DNA of 64,000 nt from contig JASXTE010000011.1 in the NCBI GenBank assembly GCA_030280995.1, forward strand, positions 19,518,103-19,582,102, in the 5' to 3' direction. The stretch is from Hemileia vastatrix. Taxonomy: Eukaryota > Basidiomycota > Pucciniomycetes > Pucciniales > Zaghouaniaceae. The notes beneath the pieces were generated by a model. That model made no database searches. It worked only from the letters and a program-made list of their open reading frames with translations, and was not told where the DNA came from. Both the position numbers and the translations under genes were made by a program. Each line of letters begins with the position of its first letter. Positions within the stretch are counted from its first letter, which is position 1. This document shows, in pieces, positions 47,446-57,560 of the stretch.

Positions 47446-49799
47446 TGAGGGCTGATCACCCTAGTGCTACAACTTCTCCCCGAGATGAGGAAATCCCAGG
47501 TTGTAGTAGCTCAGCTCCCTTGGAGATATACCAAGTGGATTTTCAACTTTCTCTTTTTAATGTTTCTCTTCTCTGCAAGTATTCATCAAGTTTTTTATCA
47601 AGTCTCTGTTCTCTCTCAAGATTCTTAATTATTTTTAACTCAAGTTCAAAGAAGAAGATTGGTTATATATCTTTATTGAAAGATATGCGGAAAAGTTTTG
47701 GGGCGGTGAGATTGGGGTCTAAAAGTAAGTCCTCCCAATTGTGCACCGCTAGGGTTTCTTCTACGCCTTTCAAAAACATTACCTGGGCCACACCTGTGAG
47801 CATTGGGGAAACCCCTGGTTATTTTTGTAGGACAGAAGAAAACTCAAGAAAAGAAGATAAAAATTTCAAGATAATTCATGAAAATCAAGAAAAAAATCTG
47901 AAGATAATGAAGAAAGAAGATGCAAAATATTTTTGTGAAGATCGTCAAGATCTATTTTTGGGCCTCCAGCATGAGGTTAAACTGCAGAAAATTATGAAGA
48001 GAGAAGATCATCAAGATCTATTTTTGGGCCTCCAGCATGAGGATAAACTGCATAATTTTAGAAGATGTGATTCAGAAGATGAATCAAGATTTGAAGAATT
48101 GGAAGTTGGAAGTGAGGATGAAGATGAGGATTCTGATTCTGAAGAGTTTGACAAAGATGTTCCAGGGGTTAGGGCCAGCACAAAGGGTGCTGAGGATTTT
48201 TCTCTCCTCCCCCATGAGGCTAAACTGGATGATTGTTCTAACCTCCCCCAAGAGGTTAAACTGGCTGGATCTGATCTTGATTCTGGTGATCAGGATATTT
48301 TTGTTGATGAAGATGGAGTTGTTGTTTGGGACAGCTCAAAATTGGAAAAGGGTGTTTTTGTTACTGAACTGGATTCTCACAAGGTTCAGTGGAAAGAGAA
48401 GGACCGGCCAAAATTTAAGGATTGGTGTCCTGGTTGGGCTGCTCAACTGGCTCATGTTCACACTTGTGATTTTGATGACAGAGTTGTACCCTTGGATGTG
48501 GTTTTGTTGGATTTTGAAGATGAGACCTGGCGTCAATCTGGGTTTTATTTTATTTTGGTGGAATATCTGTTGACCTTGGAGAGGCCAGATAGTTGTGATG
48601 ATGATACTTGGTTGGCAATCAAGAAGAAGAGTCCTGGATTTTATGTGTCAGGAAGGCGCTTGATGAGAAGCAGACATCCTAATCCTCAAGTGGTGGTGAC
48701 TCAGAAGAAGGGTCAAGAATTAGTTTTGAAGTCTTTGCATGAAGACCTTGGTCATAGAGGCTTTGGGGAGACTTATAGAAGAGTAGCGGACAGATTTTGG
48801 TGGCCGGGTATGAAGTTGGCTGTGCAGGGTTGGGTTCAATCTTGTGAAGAATGTCAAAGAAGAAGTCACTTGAAACCTAAAGAGGTCGGCCGTGCTACTG
48901 GTGAATCAACTGTTTTTGGAAGGGTCAGTCTGGATGCTGTCCATATTAAAGAGGGCAGGTATAAATACTTGATTGTTGCTAGGGATGATTTTTCTGGTTG
49001 GGTTGAGGCAGTGCCTCTGGTTAATTTGACTGCCAAGAATGTGGCAGAGTTTTTGAAGAAGGAGTGGATTTATAGGTATGGATTGATGAAGTTGGTCACT
49101 TTTGATGGCGGGCCAGAGTTTGGTGCCAAATTTAAAGAAGCTGTGGCTAGTGTTGGTTCTAGGGTTAGAGTGGCTACACCGTATTATCCTGAAGCTGAAG
49201 GCATGGTTGAAAGAGGCCATCAAGTTATCAAGAATGCTTTGGTGAAGATTTGTGGAGATAGTGCCGAAAAGTGGAGGCATTATTTACCCTTGGTTTTATT
49301 TGCGGATAGGGTCACTGTGAAGAGGACAACTGGCTATTCTCCTTATGAGTTAATGTTTGGTCAGAAAGCCGTTCAACCAGTGGACTTGGAAGCTGTCTCT
49401 TATCTTGGAATTGATTGGGATAACGTGCACTCAACAGAAGATTTGCTCTGTGCCAGGATGCAACAGTTGGAATGTAGAGAGGAATGTCAGGAGAAGGCAT
49501 ACTCTAGAATGATGAAGATTAGGAATCAATCAGTCAGGTACTGGGACAAGAAGTTGGCTCATAGACTCAGGAATCCCTTGAAACCTGGTTGTCTGGTTTT
49601 GGTGTATAATAGAAGTTTTGAGAGTCAGTGGGGCAAAATTTTTGCTGACAGATGGAATGGACCTTACAGAGTCAGATCTCAGGCGTCTGGAGGTTCTTAT
49701 GTTTTGGAAGAGTTGGATGGTGCAGTCTTGAAAAAGAGGGTGGCTGCAGACCAAGTGAAGAGGTTTTATCCCAGAGGCACTAGGCATGAAGAAGATTGA
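47445..49799 (+). CDS. Family A integrase ORF (pol without RT)
   Basis: 784 codons, intact. Residues 1-230 are linker-like: Ser-rich, then repeated DLFLGLQHEVKL/EDHQDLFLGLQHED and acidic (EVGSEDEDEDSDSEEFDKD). The hinge AEDFSLLPHEAKL also occurs in the RT-containing copy (63190-63260). Integrase has an HHCC finger (LHEDLGHRGF ... CEEC, ~48737-48857), then the DDE core (SLDAVHIKEG, TFDGGPEFGA, AEGMVERGHQ) and a C-terminal domain (WNGPYRVRSQASGGSYVLEEL). It starts at the A of the gag TAATG, which suggests termination-reinitiation. With RT deleted, it could only move if helped by a complete relative. Confidence 0.92.
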   Translation: MRADHPSATTSPRDEEIPGCSSSAPLEIYQVDFQLSLFNVSLLCKYSSSFLSSLCSLSRFLIIFNSSSKKKIGYISLLKDMRKSFGAVRLGSKSKSSQLCTARVSSTPFKNITWATPVSIGETPGYFCRTEENSRKEDKNFKIIHENQEKNLKIMKKEDAKYFCEDRQDLFLGLQHEVKLQKIMKREDHQDLFLGLQHEDKLHNFRRCDSEDESRFEELEVGSEDEDEDSDSEEFDKDVPGVRASTKGAEDFSLLPHEAKLDDCSNLPQEVKLAGSDLDSGDQDIFVDEDGVVVWDSSKLEKGVFVTELDSHKVQWKEKDRPKFKDWCPGWAAQLAHVHTCDFDDRVVPLDVVLLDFEDETWRQSGFYFILVEYLLTLERPDSCDDDTWLAIKKKSPGFYVSGRRLMRSRHPNPQVVVTQKKGQELVLKSLHEDLGHRGFGETYRRVADRFWWPGMKLAVQGWVQSCEECQRRSHLKPKEVGRATGESTVFGRVSLDAVHIKEGRYKYLIVARDDFSGWVEAVPLVNLTAKNVAEFLKKEWIYRYGLMKLVTFDGGPEFGAKFKEAVASVGSRVRVATPYYPEAEGMVERGHQVIKNALVKICGDSAEKWRHYLPLVLFADRVTVKRTTGYSPYELMFGQKAVQPVDLEAVSYLGIDWDNVHSTEDLLCARMQQLECREECQEKAYSRMMKIRNQSVRYWDKKLAHRLRNPLKPGCLVLVYNRSFESQWGKIFADRWNGPYRVRSQASGGSYVLEELDGAVLKKRVAADQVKRFYPRGTRHEED

Positions 49800-50982
49800 C
49801 TCCGCAATGAGGATAAACTACGGACCATTCTTTAATTATGGTTTTTTTGAGGTGATGCTATGCATCTGTTTGTTGGAAACTTTTGTTAGAGGGTACCCAT
49901 GGGTGGTGCTTCTAGATTTGATCTTGGCAAGTGTAGGGGTGACTGATGGTCTGGCTGCTCTATCAACAGTTACCCCAGATTGTCTGTTTCCAACCCTTTC
50001 TCTTAATTTGGTTGAACCCTAGTATTGGTTTATTTTCACAGGTTTTAGTCCTCTATGACTTTAAACTGGTAATTCCTTCGGTTTTCAAGTGCCGGACTCT
50101 TCACTCTTATTGGTTTTGGTTTTTTGTGTTGAATGTTGTGTTTTTGTTAGAAGGTACCCAGGGGGGGCTTCTAGATTTTATTTTGGCAAGTGTGGGGGTA
50201 ACTGATGAGCTGGCTGCTCTGTAGAACAGTTACCCCAGAATTCCGCTATGACTTTAAACTGGTTTGGGACTGGCTTCTTTATCTTTGGTTCTTTCAGATT
50301 GGTGGTGGATAACTGGTGGTCTCCCATCATTTTTACTTATTGGAGGGAGCCCACCCAGTGATCATTTCTATGGACCGGACTTTCCCTTATTGGACCATCT
50401 ATGGAGCTGGACTTTCTTTGATTTGGCAGTCATGTTTTTGCTAGATAGTAGTTTTAGATTATTTTCTTTTTTCTCTTTTTTTCTTTTAATTTTTTTATGG
50501 GGGTTGTTAAAATTATAAAATCAAAAATATAGGGTGTTACCACATCAGGGTCACCTGGATGTGGGAAAGCATTGGTGGGGAAAGGCTCATCAATTGGCCG
50601 GGCAATGCTATTTTATTTTTATATATTATTTATTTCATGTGTTTCTGTGTTTCATTATTTTTTGTTATCTTCTGAATTTCTAAATTTTTGTTTTTTTTCT
50701 GTTAATCATTTAAAAGATTTAATTGTGTATCCACATCAAGGTGCACTTGGATGTGGGTAAGGTATCAGGGGTTCAGCTCATCAATTGGCTGGGGGATACC
50801 ATTTGTATTATTTTTTATATTTTATTTTATTTCATTTATGTTATTTCATTTCATTTTAATTATTAATTTTTTTATTTTAGTATATCAGTAGACCGTAAAA
50901 AAAAAAAAAAAAAAAAAAATTCTGAAATTATTTTTATTATTTGTTTTATATTATTTTTTTGTTTCTAATCTTTTGCAGGAGC
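49800..50982. other. Family A spacer with hairpin units and a poly-A tract
   Basis: It contains two ~85-bp repeats, each with a GGGGTAACTG-type stem (hairpins 49936-49976 and 50195-50236), two AGTC-type motifs (AGTCCTCTATGACTTTAAAC near 50046), two copies of an ATCATCAATTGGC-like motif (CTCATCAATTGGC at ~50588 and 50777), and A23 near 50898. No gene is recognised; several hydrophobic ORFs are unsupported. Confidence 0.6.
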
Positions 50983-52553
50983 TCATTGTCTGGATGAGGA
51001 AGCTTCTGGAGGCTGGTCCTGATTGTGATGACGTTTTTGTTTTTTGTTGGGATTGTGGGAAGCACTGTGTTCTTTGAAGTGCATCCTGCTGGAGAGATTA
51101 TAGGGATTGTAATGGTCAGGGATTGGATTAGAGGGAAGTTCAGAGGAGGAAGAAGAAGAGGCAGGAATGGAGTGCTGGAGGGTGTGTTTAATGATCCTAG
51201 ACATCTTCCAGTGGTTGTCCAGTAGGTGCTTTCTCAGGGATTTTTCAAAGTCATTCAAGGGTCCATGAAGGGCAAAGGCTTTTAGCATATTGGAACACAT
51301 GGTGCTTAGGTGTTTCTTCATGTCTCCATAATCCAGGTTCAAAGAAGTTTCAAGAGGTTGGCCAACTCCAATAATAGATTCAGGAGGAGGGGTGCCAACT
51401 AGACAAGAAGAATTGGATCAGTAATTATTTTTGTTAAAGAAATGGAATAATTAATTTGGTACTTACAGATTGGAAGCTCATCAAATCTGTAAGCAGCTTG
51501 GATTTGGATCTCTGACAATTTTGTTATGGTCATAGTGGGTGGATCAACTAGGGAAAGATATGGATTCTCATGGTCTTCCTCTGAAGGATCCTGAGAAGGT
51601 GAACTGGGATGCTGATGTTCCTGGGGCCTAGTTGGAGCAGTGAGATTGTTGTTGTTGTTGTGGTTGTTATTTCTGTTGGATTCAGCTGGAGGAGGTGCTG
51701 GTGATGGAGTACCAGGGTAGTTAAAGGATGGAGCAGGAGAGGGGGATTTGGAAGCAGACTGCTCTTTTCTGGATGGAGAATTTGAAGAGATGGAACTGTC
51801 AGAAGAGTAGTTGGCTGACAGAGGAGAGGTGTAGTTTCTTTGTCTTAGTTGGGGACAAAGTTGTTGTTGTGGAGCAGTGTGTGGTGTTCTGGTTTCTTCT
51901 TGGGGTTCTCTGGGAGTTCTCTTAGAAATCTGGGAAATTTTGGTGTTTTTGGATTTTGGAAGGGTGGATTGCATTGCTCTAGGAGAATTAGGAGGTAGTT
52001 GGGTTGAGTTGTTATTGTTGTCTGGATGAATTTGGCTATTTTCTGGCCGTTTTTGGAAGTTTTGGCCCTGATTTTCACTGTTTGGTGAGGCCGGCGGGCC
52101 GCCCGATGTCGGCCGGGCTGCCTGGACACGGTCTAGAAGCCTAGGGGTTGATTTTGAAGCTTTTGGAGCTAATTTAGCAGTGATAAAAGCAGTTTCTTGA
52201 GAAGCTAAGGCTGGTCTTTTTAGAAGAGTGTGGGAAGCTGAGCTTCTGGATCTTCTGGAAGGAGCTGAAGATAGAGAGGAAGAGGATGGACTAAGTTCTG
52301 GAGACCTGGTAGGGGATCTGGAGATGTACTTTTGAGAAGGAGAAGGCGGAGGAATAGGATAGTGGGAATCTCTGTCACATTTCTTTTTTTTGGAATAGCA
52401 AGAGTCACAAGCCCTGTTGTAGAATTTGGCTTCTGGATTTGGAAGAGTGAATGTGCAAGGTCTGCACATGTGGATGAACTGTTTACAGACATAGTCCCTT
52501 GGAACAGTGAAGCAAGGAAGAGTAGAGGAGTCAACAGCAGGGGATCCAGACAT
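50983..52553 (-). CDS. Family A antisense gene A: Zn2Cys6-like, Ser/Pro/Asn-rich protein
   Basis: Two exons on the strand opposite gag/pol: 52553-51467 and 51398-50983, joined across a 68-nt intron (GTAAGT..GTCTAG) with the frame kept; 500 residues. Residues ~23-56 hold the cysteine cluster CKQFIHMCRPC, 15 residues, CDSCYSKKKKCD. Older copies read CKKC at the start, so the family pattern is CX2CX6C-X15-CX2CX6C, as in fungal Zn2Cys6 DNA-binding domains, and this copy has Phe at the second Cys. The middle is low-complexity Ser/Pro/Asn/Gln. The C-terminus has a conserved block (LKAFALHGPLNDFEKSLRKH, then WKMSRIIKHTLQHSIPASS) seen in all three copies. Nuclear DNA-binding or regulatory function is inference; no close known protein is recognised. 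Confidence 0.75.
51399..51466 (-). other. Predicted intron of antisense gene A
   Basis: GTAAGT at 51466, AG at 51400-51399, 68 nt. Removing it joins two open frames (phase 1). The same intron is visible at 12762-12700 in the old copy, and its donor at 29046 in the third. Confidence 0.8.
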
Positions 52554-52700
52554 GATTTGTGGTGTGAAAGGTGATGAAAAGGATAAGAGAAGATTTTTTC
52601 AGTGATGAGTAGAAGATGAAGTGAAGGTGGACGCTCCGTGGGTCTGGCTGTGTGTGTATTGCATGAAATTGGCTGGGTCAGATTCATGCAAGATTCTGAC

Positions 52701-53125
52701 AGTCCTCTATGACTCTAAACTGGAAATTTTATCAGTCCATCAAGACTCTAAACTGAAAAAGCTATGGTATCAAGGTAGTCTGTCAAGACTTTAAACTGAA
52801 CACTGTGTTAGTCCCCCAAGACTTTAAACTGAGGGTTGTAAGTCCCCCAAGACTATAAACTGAGGGAAAAGTTTTTGATGTTGGAGTTGTTTTGAAAGAT
52901 TGGTGGAGGGTATCCACAGGGGGAGCCTTCGAATTTAGCAAAGGCAAGTTTGGGGGTAATTGATGGGCTGGCTGCTCTATTCACAATTACCCCAGAATGT
53001 TAGTTTTTTCTCTGTGTCTTAATGTGGTTGATCTCTGGTTCTGGGTTTATGATTTAGGTTTTTGAGTCCCCCAAGACTTTAAACTGAGGGTTTTTGAGTC
53101 CCCCAAGACTTAAAACTGAGGGTTG
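52701..53125 (+). repeat. AGTC-N6-GACT motif array between antisense genes A and B
   Basis: Seven copies at 52701, 52733, 52777, 52810, 52841, 53065 and 53097. The half-sites AGTC and GACT (inverted) are kept while the six bases between vary (CTCTAT, CATCAA, TGTCAA, CCCCAA). Each is followed by (T/A)(T/A)AAACTG. They lie upstream of the gene A start (52553). A hairpin unit (52953-52993) lies inside the block. Confidence 0.85.
52953..52993 (+). other. Covarying hairpin unit
   Basis: Stem GGGGTAATTG / CAATTACCCC around a conserved loop with GGGCTGGCTGCTCT. The units at 50195 (GGGGTAACTG / CAGTTACCCC) and 49936 (GGGGTGACTG / CAGTTACCCC) keep pairing with different bases. Confidence 0.7.
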
Positions 53126-53179
53126 TTTGTGGTTACATCCTATAGAGGGTGTGGTCAATTTTTCTTTTCTGAATCAAAC

Positions 53180-53820
53180 TCAAGTACTAGTGGAATTACA
53201 GAGTGAATCAAGAGATGAAATGAAGTGTTCAGAATTAGCCTTGAACTGGTGAATGAGGTGTCTTCTGTTCTCAATGTCCTGTGGATCTCTAGCAGGAGTG
53301 GATTGGAAATAGTGAAGCAGAAGTTGTTTCTGTTGAGATGTGTGTTGTTGGAACTTTGCCTTGATAGTGGGCAAGTGCGTTGGTGTTGGTGGTGCAATGG
53401 ATCCTACATTGTTATCATCACTATCAGAAGAGGAAGGAACTGAGAAGTTATCAGTTTTAAAGTTGAAGGAAGAAATAAATGTTCTTTACCATCAGATGGA
53501 CCAGGGATGGGGGAACTATTTGCTTTATGGGTTGTGGCACTTTTCTGGGAAGGGTGGAGCTTTTTGATTAATCTGGGTATCAGGATGGATGGCCTAGATC
53601 TTTTGGTTCTGGTAGAAGAAGGACCAGGTTGAGGCGGAGGTGAATCTGTTGTAGAAGAAAGTGGACCAGGTCTGTGGCAGGTCTTCTTTCTGTAGTGGCA
53701 GACATCGCAGGACGTTCTGTATGGATTAACAGGTGGTGTTATGGCGCAGATTAAATTATTGTTGATGCAGTATTGGCAGGGGCCCATTTCAGAGGCAGAT
53801 TTGGAAAGGAGGTTAAACAT
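53180..53820 (-). CDS. Family A antisense gene B: Zn2Cys6-like protein
   Basis: Two exons, 53820-53490 and 53439-53180, with a 50-nt intron (GTAAAG..CTCAG, ACTGATAAC branch-like motif) that keeps the frame; 196 residues. The start is set at 53820 because all three copies begin MF(N/K) there. An upstream ATG at 53940 would lie inside the LTR. Residues ~14-42 are CQYCINNNLIC, 12 residues, CDVCHYRKKTC: exactly CX2CX6C-X12-CX2CX6C, the fungal Zn2Cys6 spacing. A basic/Pro region (RTKRSRPSILIPRLIKKLH), an acidic linker (SSSDSDDNN) and a conserved helical C-terminus (DPQDIENRRHLIHQFKANSE) follow. No stop interrupts it. Role unknown; a DNA-binding regulator is the natural hypothesis. Confidence 0.78.
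53440..53489 (-). other. Predicted intron of antisense gene B
   Basis: GTAAAG at 53489, AG at 53441-53440, 50 nt, phase 1. Without splicing the exon 1 frame ends soon at 53404. Confidence 0.75.
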
Positions 53821-53858
53821 GGTGGTTGGATGAAGAAAGAATGAGGACATTCTCAATT

Positions 53859-53868
53859 GGAGGGAGAA
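53859..53868 (+). other. Polypurine tract of the young family A element
   Basis: GGAGGGAGAA directly before the 3' LTR start TGTGG; conserved in the two old copies. Confidence 0.85.
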
Positions 53869-55001
53869 TGTGGTCTTCCAACATTGGCAGGGGCCTTTGT
53901 TGTGTGATTTGGCGCTGTTTGTGCATGTCTTAATTGACATCTGTTAAGGAATTTGGTATTTTTATGGTTTTATTCCGTGGATATTGGGTCTGCGGGTATG
54001 TGGGTACTATCATTGGATAGCCCTGGTTGTTCTCTATATTTTATGTCTTGAAGACATTTTTCATATTCTGAGTTTTAAGGGGTCATTTCCTCATTTTTCA
54101 TTTATAAAAGATTGCTGTTTAATTTTGTTTTTTGTGTTTTATGGGCTAACCTTAAGTCTTAGGGTTAAGTGCTTAGTACCATTTGATAGAGCTAATTTTT
54201 CTCTATATTTCATGTCTCAAAGTTGTTATAGTGAAATTCCGTGTTTTAAAGGTTTTAGTAGTTGTAGCTAATTTTTTTAAGTAGATTAGTGGTTTTTATT
54301 GGTTTTCTGGCTTCAGGGAGGCTGGGCCGCTTCAGGCGGCATCTCCGACGTCGGGCAGCCCGCCCGCCTCTGTTTGAGGAGGTTGGGGAGCGCTCCAAGA
54401 GGGTTTTTTATGCAATTTGGCAGGTACAGGTGCCAGATTGGTGGGTGCGCATGGGCTCTTAGTTAGTGGTCTGTGTGTACATAGTGAATAAGACAGTTTG
54501 GGGCAACCTTAATCATCATACAACCATCCGGAGGTGATCTCATTGTTCCTCACTCAGTTTTCACTGTTTTCTGGCCACAATTGGCTGTGTTTGTTGCAAG
54601 TGAGTTCTTCATTTAACTTAACTTTGGCAACTGTTTCTCTGTTATAGTCTTGCAAGCTATAGCAAGTATTATTGCTGTCTCTGGTGTGGATTTGCAGCCT
54701 ACATCAAGTATCTTTGCTGTCTCTGGTGTGGATTTGCAGCCTACATCAAGTATCTTTGCTGTCTCTGGTGTGGACTTGTTCTACATTTCAGTTCTTTGGT
54801 CTGGTAGTCTATCTGGGGACTACTTTCTTGGCTCATCAAGCAGTCAAGTGTGTTAAACAGGAGCTTTAGCAAAACATGAACCAACTTACTTTAGCAAGTA
54901 AATCTCACTCTATTTTTTTAAAGGGACAGGGGATTTTCTCTCTGGTTTTTCTCCAACTCCCTTGGTCAAGGCCTATAGCTAGTACTATAGGATTTTCTAC
55001 A
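53869..55001 (+). repeat. 3' LTR of the young family A element
   Basis: 1133 bp, the same length as the 5' LTR, with scattered substitutions (for example GTTTTTC/GTTGTTC near 45566/54029). It includes the triple 42-bp unit and the terminal palindrome. Confidence 0.95.
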
Positions 55002-55005
55002 ACGG

Positions 55006-57560
55006 CATGCAACCAAAAGTGTCCATCACAAGTTTGGCAAAACTTGTGCTGGACACTTTTATCATGAAGAGTATCCAGGGTGCAAGTCATTTTTAATCAT
55101 CTGAAATTTCTTATAAACATTTCCACTGTTATTAAATCTTTGTGCCTCACTCATATTTATCAATTGATTAATTTTTTGTCACCATTATATTATTAATATT
55201 ATCAGTATAGCAAAAAATTGTGTGCCAAATGAATACTGGGTGATGTTACACCTTTTATAATATTATTAAATAAAGGTAAAAAAATATGAAAATGATTTAT
55301 TTTACAAAAAATAAACTTCTATCCAAAAGCAATATGAGAGGAATAAAGTAAAATAAAAGAAATCAAAGATAAAAATTAAAATCCAAGTTAAATTCCTGCC
55401 ATAAACTGAAAAAAGAGATGTTGAATTAAATTAGAACAATCAGGGCTAAACTTGCACTAAATTTTCTTTTTTGTAAAAATAAAAAAAAAATCCACTTGAG
55501 CTTTACCAAAACTTCAGCATGAAAATTTTGCCATATCAAACTACTTCTAGTGTAATTTTTTATCAAAAATTTATCTTCATTTCCATAGAGAGAATTGCTC
55601 CCATCTGACTGCACCTGACCATAAGTGTCCAGCACAAGTTCGGCCAAACTTGTGCTGGACACTTTTTTAATGTAGAGTAGCTAGGGTAGAATTTTTCTTC
55701 AGTTCACCTAGTATTTCTTACAAACATGTCTACTGGTATTTTATATTTGTTCCTCACTCATTAATATCATTTGATTAATTTTTGGTCGCCATTATATTAT
55801 TAATTTTATAAGTATAGAAAAAACTCATGTGCCAAATGCAAACCAGGTGATTTTATGCCATTTATAATATTATTAAATAAATGTATAAAAATATGAAAAT
55901 AATTTATTATAAAAATTATTAATTGATATCCAAAAGCAATATTAGGAATAAAAAATTAAGTTAAAGGGATCAAATATGAAAAAAGAAATCCAAGTAATAT
56001 TCCTACTATCAAAGGCCAGCTGAGGTGTTGAAGCAAATGAGAGCCATCAGGGATAAATTGTACTAAATTGACTTTTTTTCAAAGATAAAAAATTGTGCAC
56101 CTGTGGTTTGGATGAAATCTAGGTAGAAAATTTGGCTATGTAAAACTACTTCTAGTGAAGTTTTTTATCCAAAAATGTTTTTTCATTGCCATAGCGAGAA
56201 TTGATCTCATATGACTGCAACTGACCAAAAGTGTCCAGCACAAGTTCAGCCGAACTTGTGCTGGACACTTATTTGATGGTGAGTATCTAGGGTGCAGCTC
56301 TTCTTCAGTGCAACTGGTATTTTTTTAAAACATATCCACTGGTATTTGATCTTTCTGTTTTATTAATATATTATCATTTGATCAATTTTTTGTTACCAGT
56401 ATATTATTTTTTTTATTAGTATAGGAAAAAAACATGTGCCAAATGCTTACAGGGTGATGTTAAACCTTTAATAATTCTATTAAATACAGGTAAAAAATTA
56501 TGAAAATGATTTGTTTTACATAAAATTAATTGATATCTAAAAGAAAAAAAAGGGATAAAAAGAAATAGGTTGAATAATAGGGATTTTATATGAAATTCAA
56601 AATTCAAGCTAAATGCCTACTTTCAAGGCTCAGAAGAGGTGTTGGATAAAATGGGCATCATCAGGAATAAAATTTTACTTAATTTGATTTTTTGAAAAAC
56701 TAAATGAAGTTTTCAACTGATTTTTTTCCAATATTTAGTTGGACACTTTATCTATATCAAATTACTTCTAGTACCATGATTGACCAAATTAAATCCTCAT
56801 TTCCATATGCAGAATTGATCCCATATGGCTGGACCAGGCCAAAGGTGTCAACCACAAGTTTGAGAATTCTTCTGGTCGACACTTTTATGATGGACAGTAG
56901 TAGGGTGCAAGTCTTCTTTAGTTAATCTAGTATTCCTCATAAACATTTCCAACTTATTTTTGGCCAAAAATCAGGTGGAAAGTTTTTCCATATAAAATTA
57001 CTTCTAATGCCATGATTGACTAAAAATTGATTCTCATTTCCATATAGAGAGTTTATCCCATATGACTGGATCTGGAAAAAGTGTCACCACAATTTTTGAT
57101 AAACTTAAGTTTGAAAATTTTATGATGGAAAGTAATTGCAAGTCTTCTTCATTTCATCAAGTAATCCTCATAAATATTTCCACCTGTATTTTGGCCAAAC
57201 TTCAGGTGGAAACTTTGGCCATATTAAATTAATTCTAGCTCCATGTTGATAAAAAACTGATACTTATTGCCATATATAGATATTAAACCCATCAGACTGT
57301 GCCTTTCCAAAAGTGTCTACCTGAATTATGGCTAAACCTCAGTTGGACGCTTTTATGATGCAGAGTAGCTAGGGCAAAATTATTCTTCAGTTAATTTGGT
57401 ATTCATAATAAATTTATCCTCCTGAAGTTTATCCTAACTTGAGGTGGACAATTTCGGAAAGCACCAGTTAGTCACTATCCATCAAAAAAGTGTTCACCAA
57501 AATTTTGGCTAAACTTGTGGTGGACCCCTTTGATCAGCCACAGTCAGATGAGATCAACTC
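55006..57560 (+). repeat. ~610-bp palindromic satellite, right block
   Basis: It continues the array cut at 45405. Palindromes start near 55015, 55621 and 56227, with a degenerate one near 56840. Correcting for the 9600-bp insertion, the distance from the previous unit is 612 bp. After 56900 the units shorten and decay (remnants near 57076, 57313 and 57490). Confidence 0.92.

Larger units (their letters stand above)
45406..55001 (+). mobile_element. Young family A Ty3/gypsy element lacking reverse transcriptase
   Basis: 9596 bp, bounded by two 1133-bp LTRs (about 98% identical by eye) and a 4-bp ACGG duplication (45402-45405 and 55002-55005; five bases with one mismatch). The order is LTR, primer site, gag-protease ORF, integrase ORF, spacer with hairpin units, antisense gene A, AGTC array, antisense gene B, polypurine tract, LTR. 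RT and RNase H, present in the relative at 61589-64000, are missing. The remaining ORFs and the antisense genes are open. It inserted ~10 bp from the tenth satellite palindrome. Confidence 0.92.

Noticed and set aside
53820..53940. Upstream ATG (53940) as the start of antisense gene B
   Set aside because: It lies in the 3' LTR, and the extra residues are not shared; the MF start at 53820 is kept in all three copies.
39440..57560. CRISPR-like regular palindromic repeats
   Set aside because: Unit is ~610 bp and the spacers between palindromes are themselves related; eukaryotic context; no cas genes. It is a satellite.
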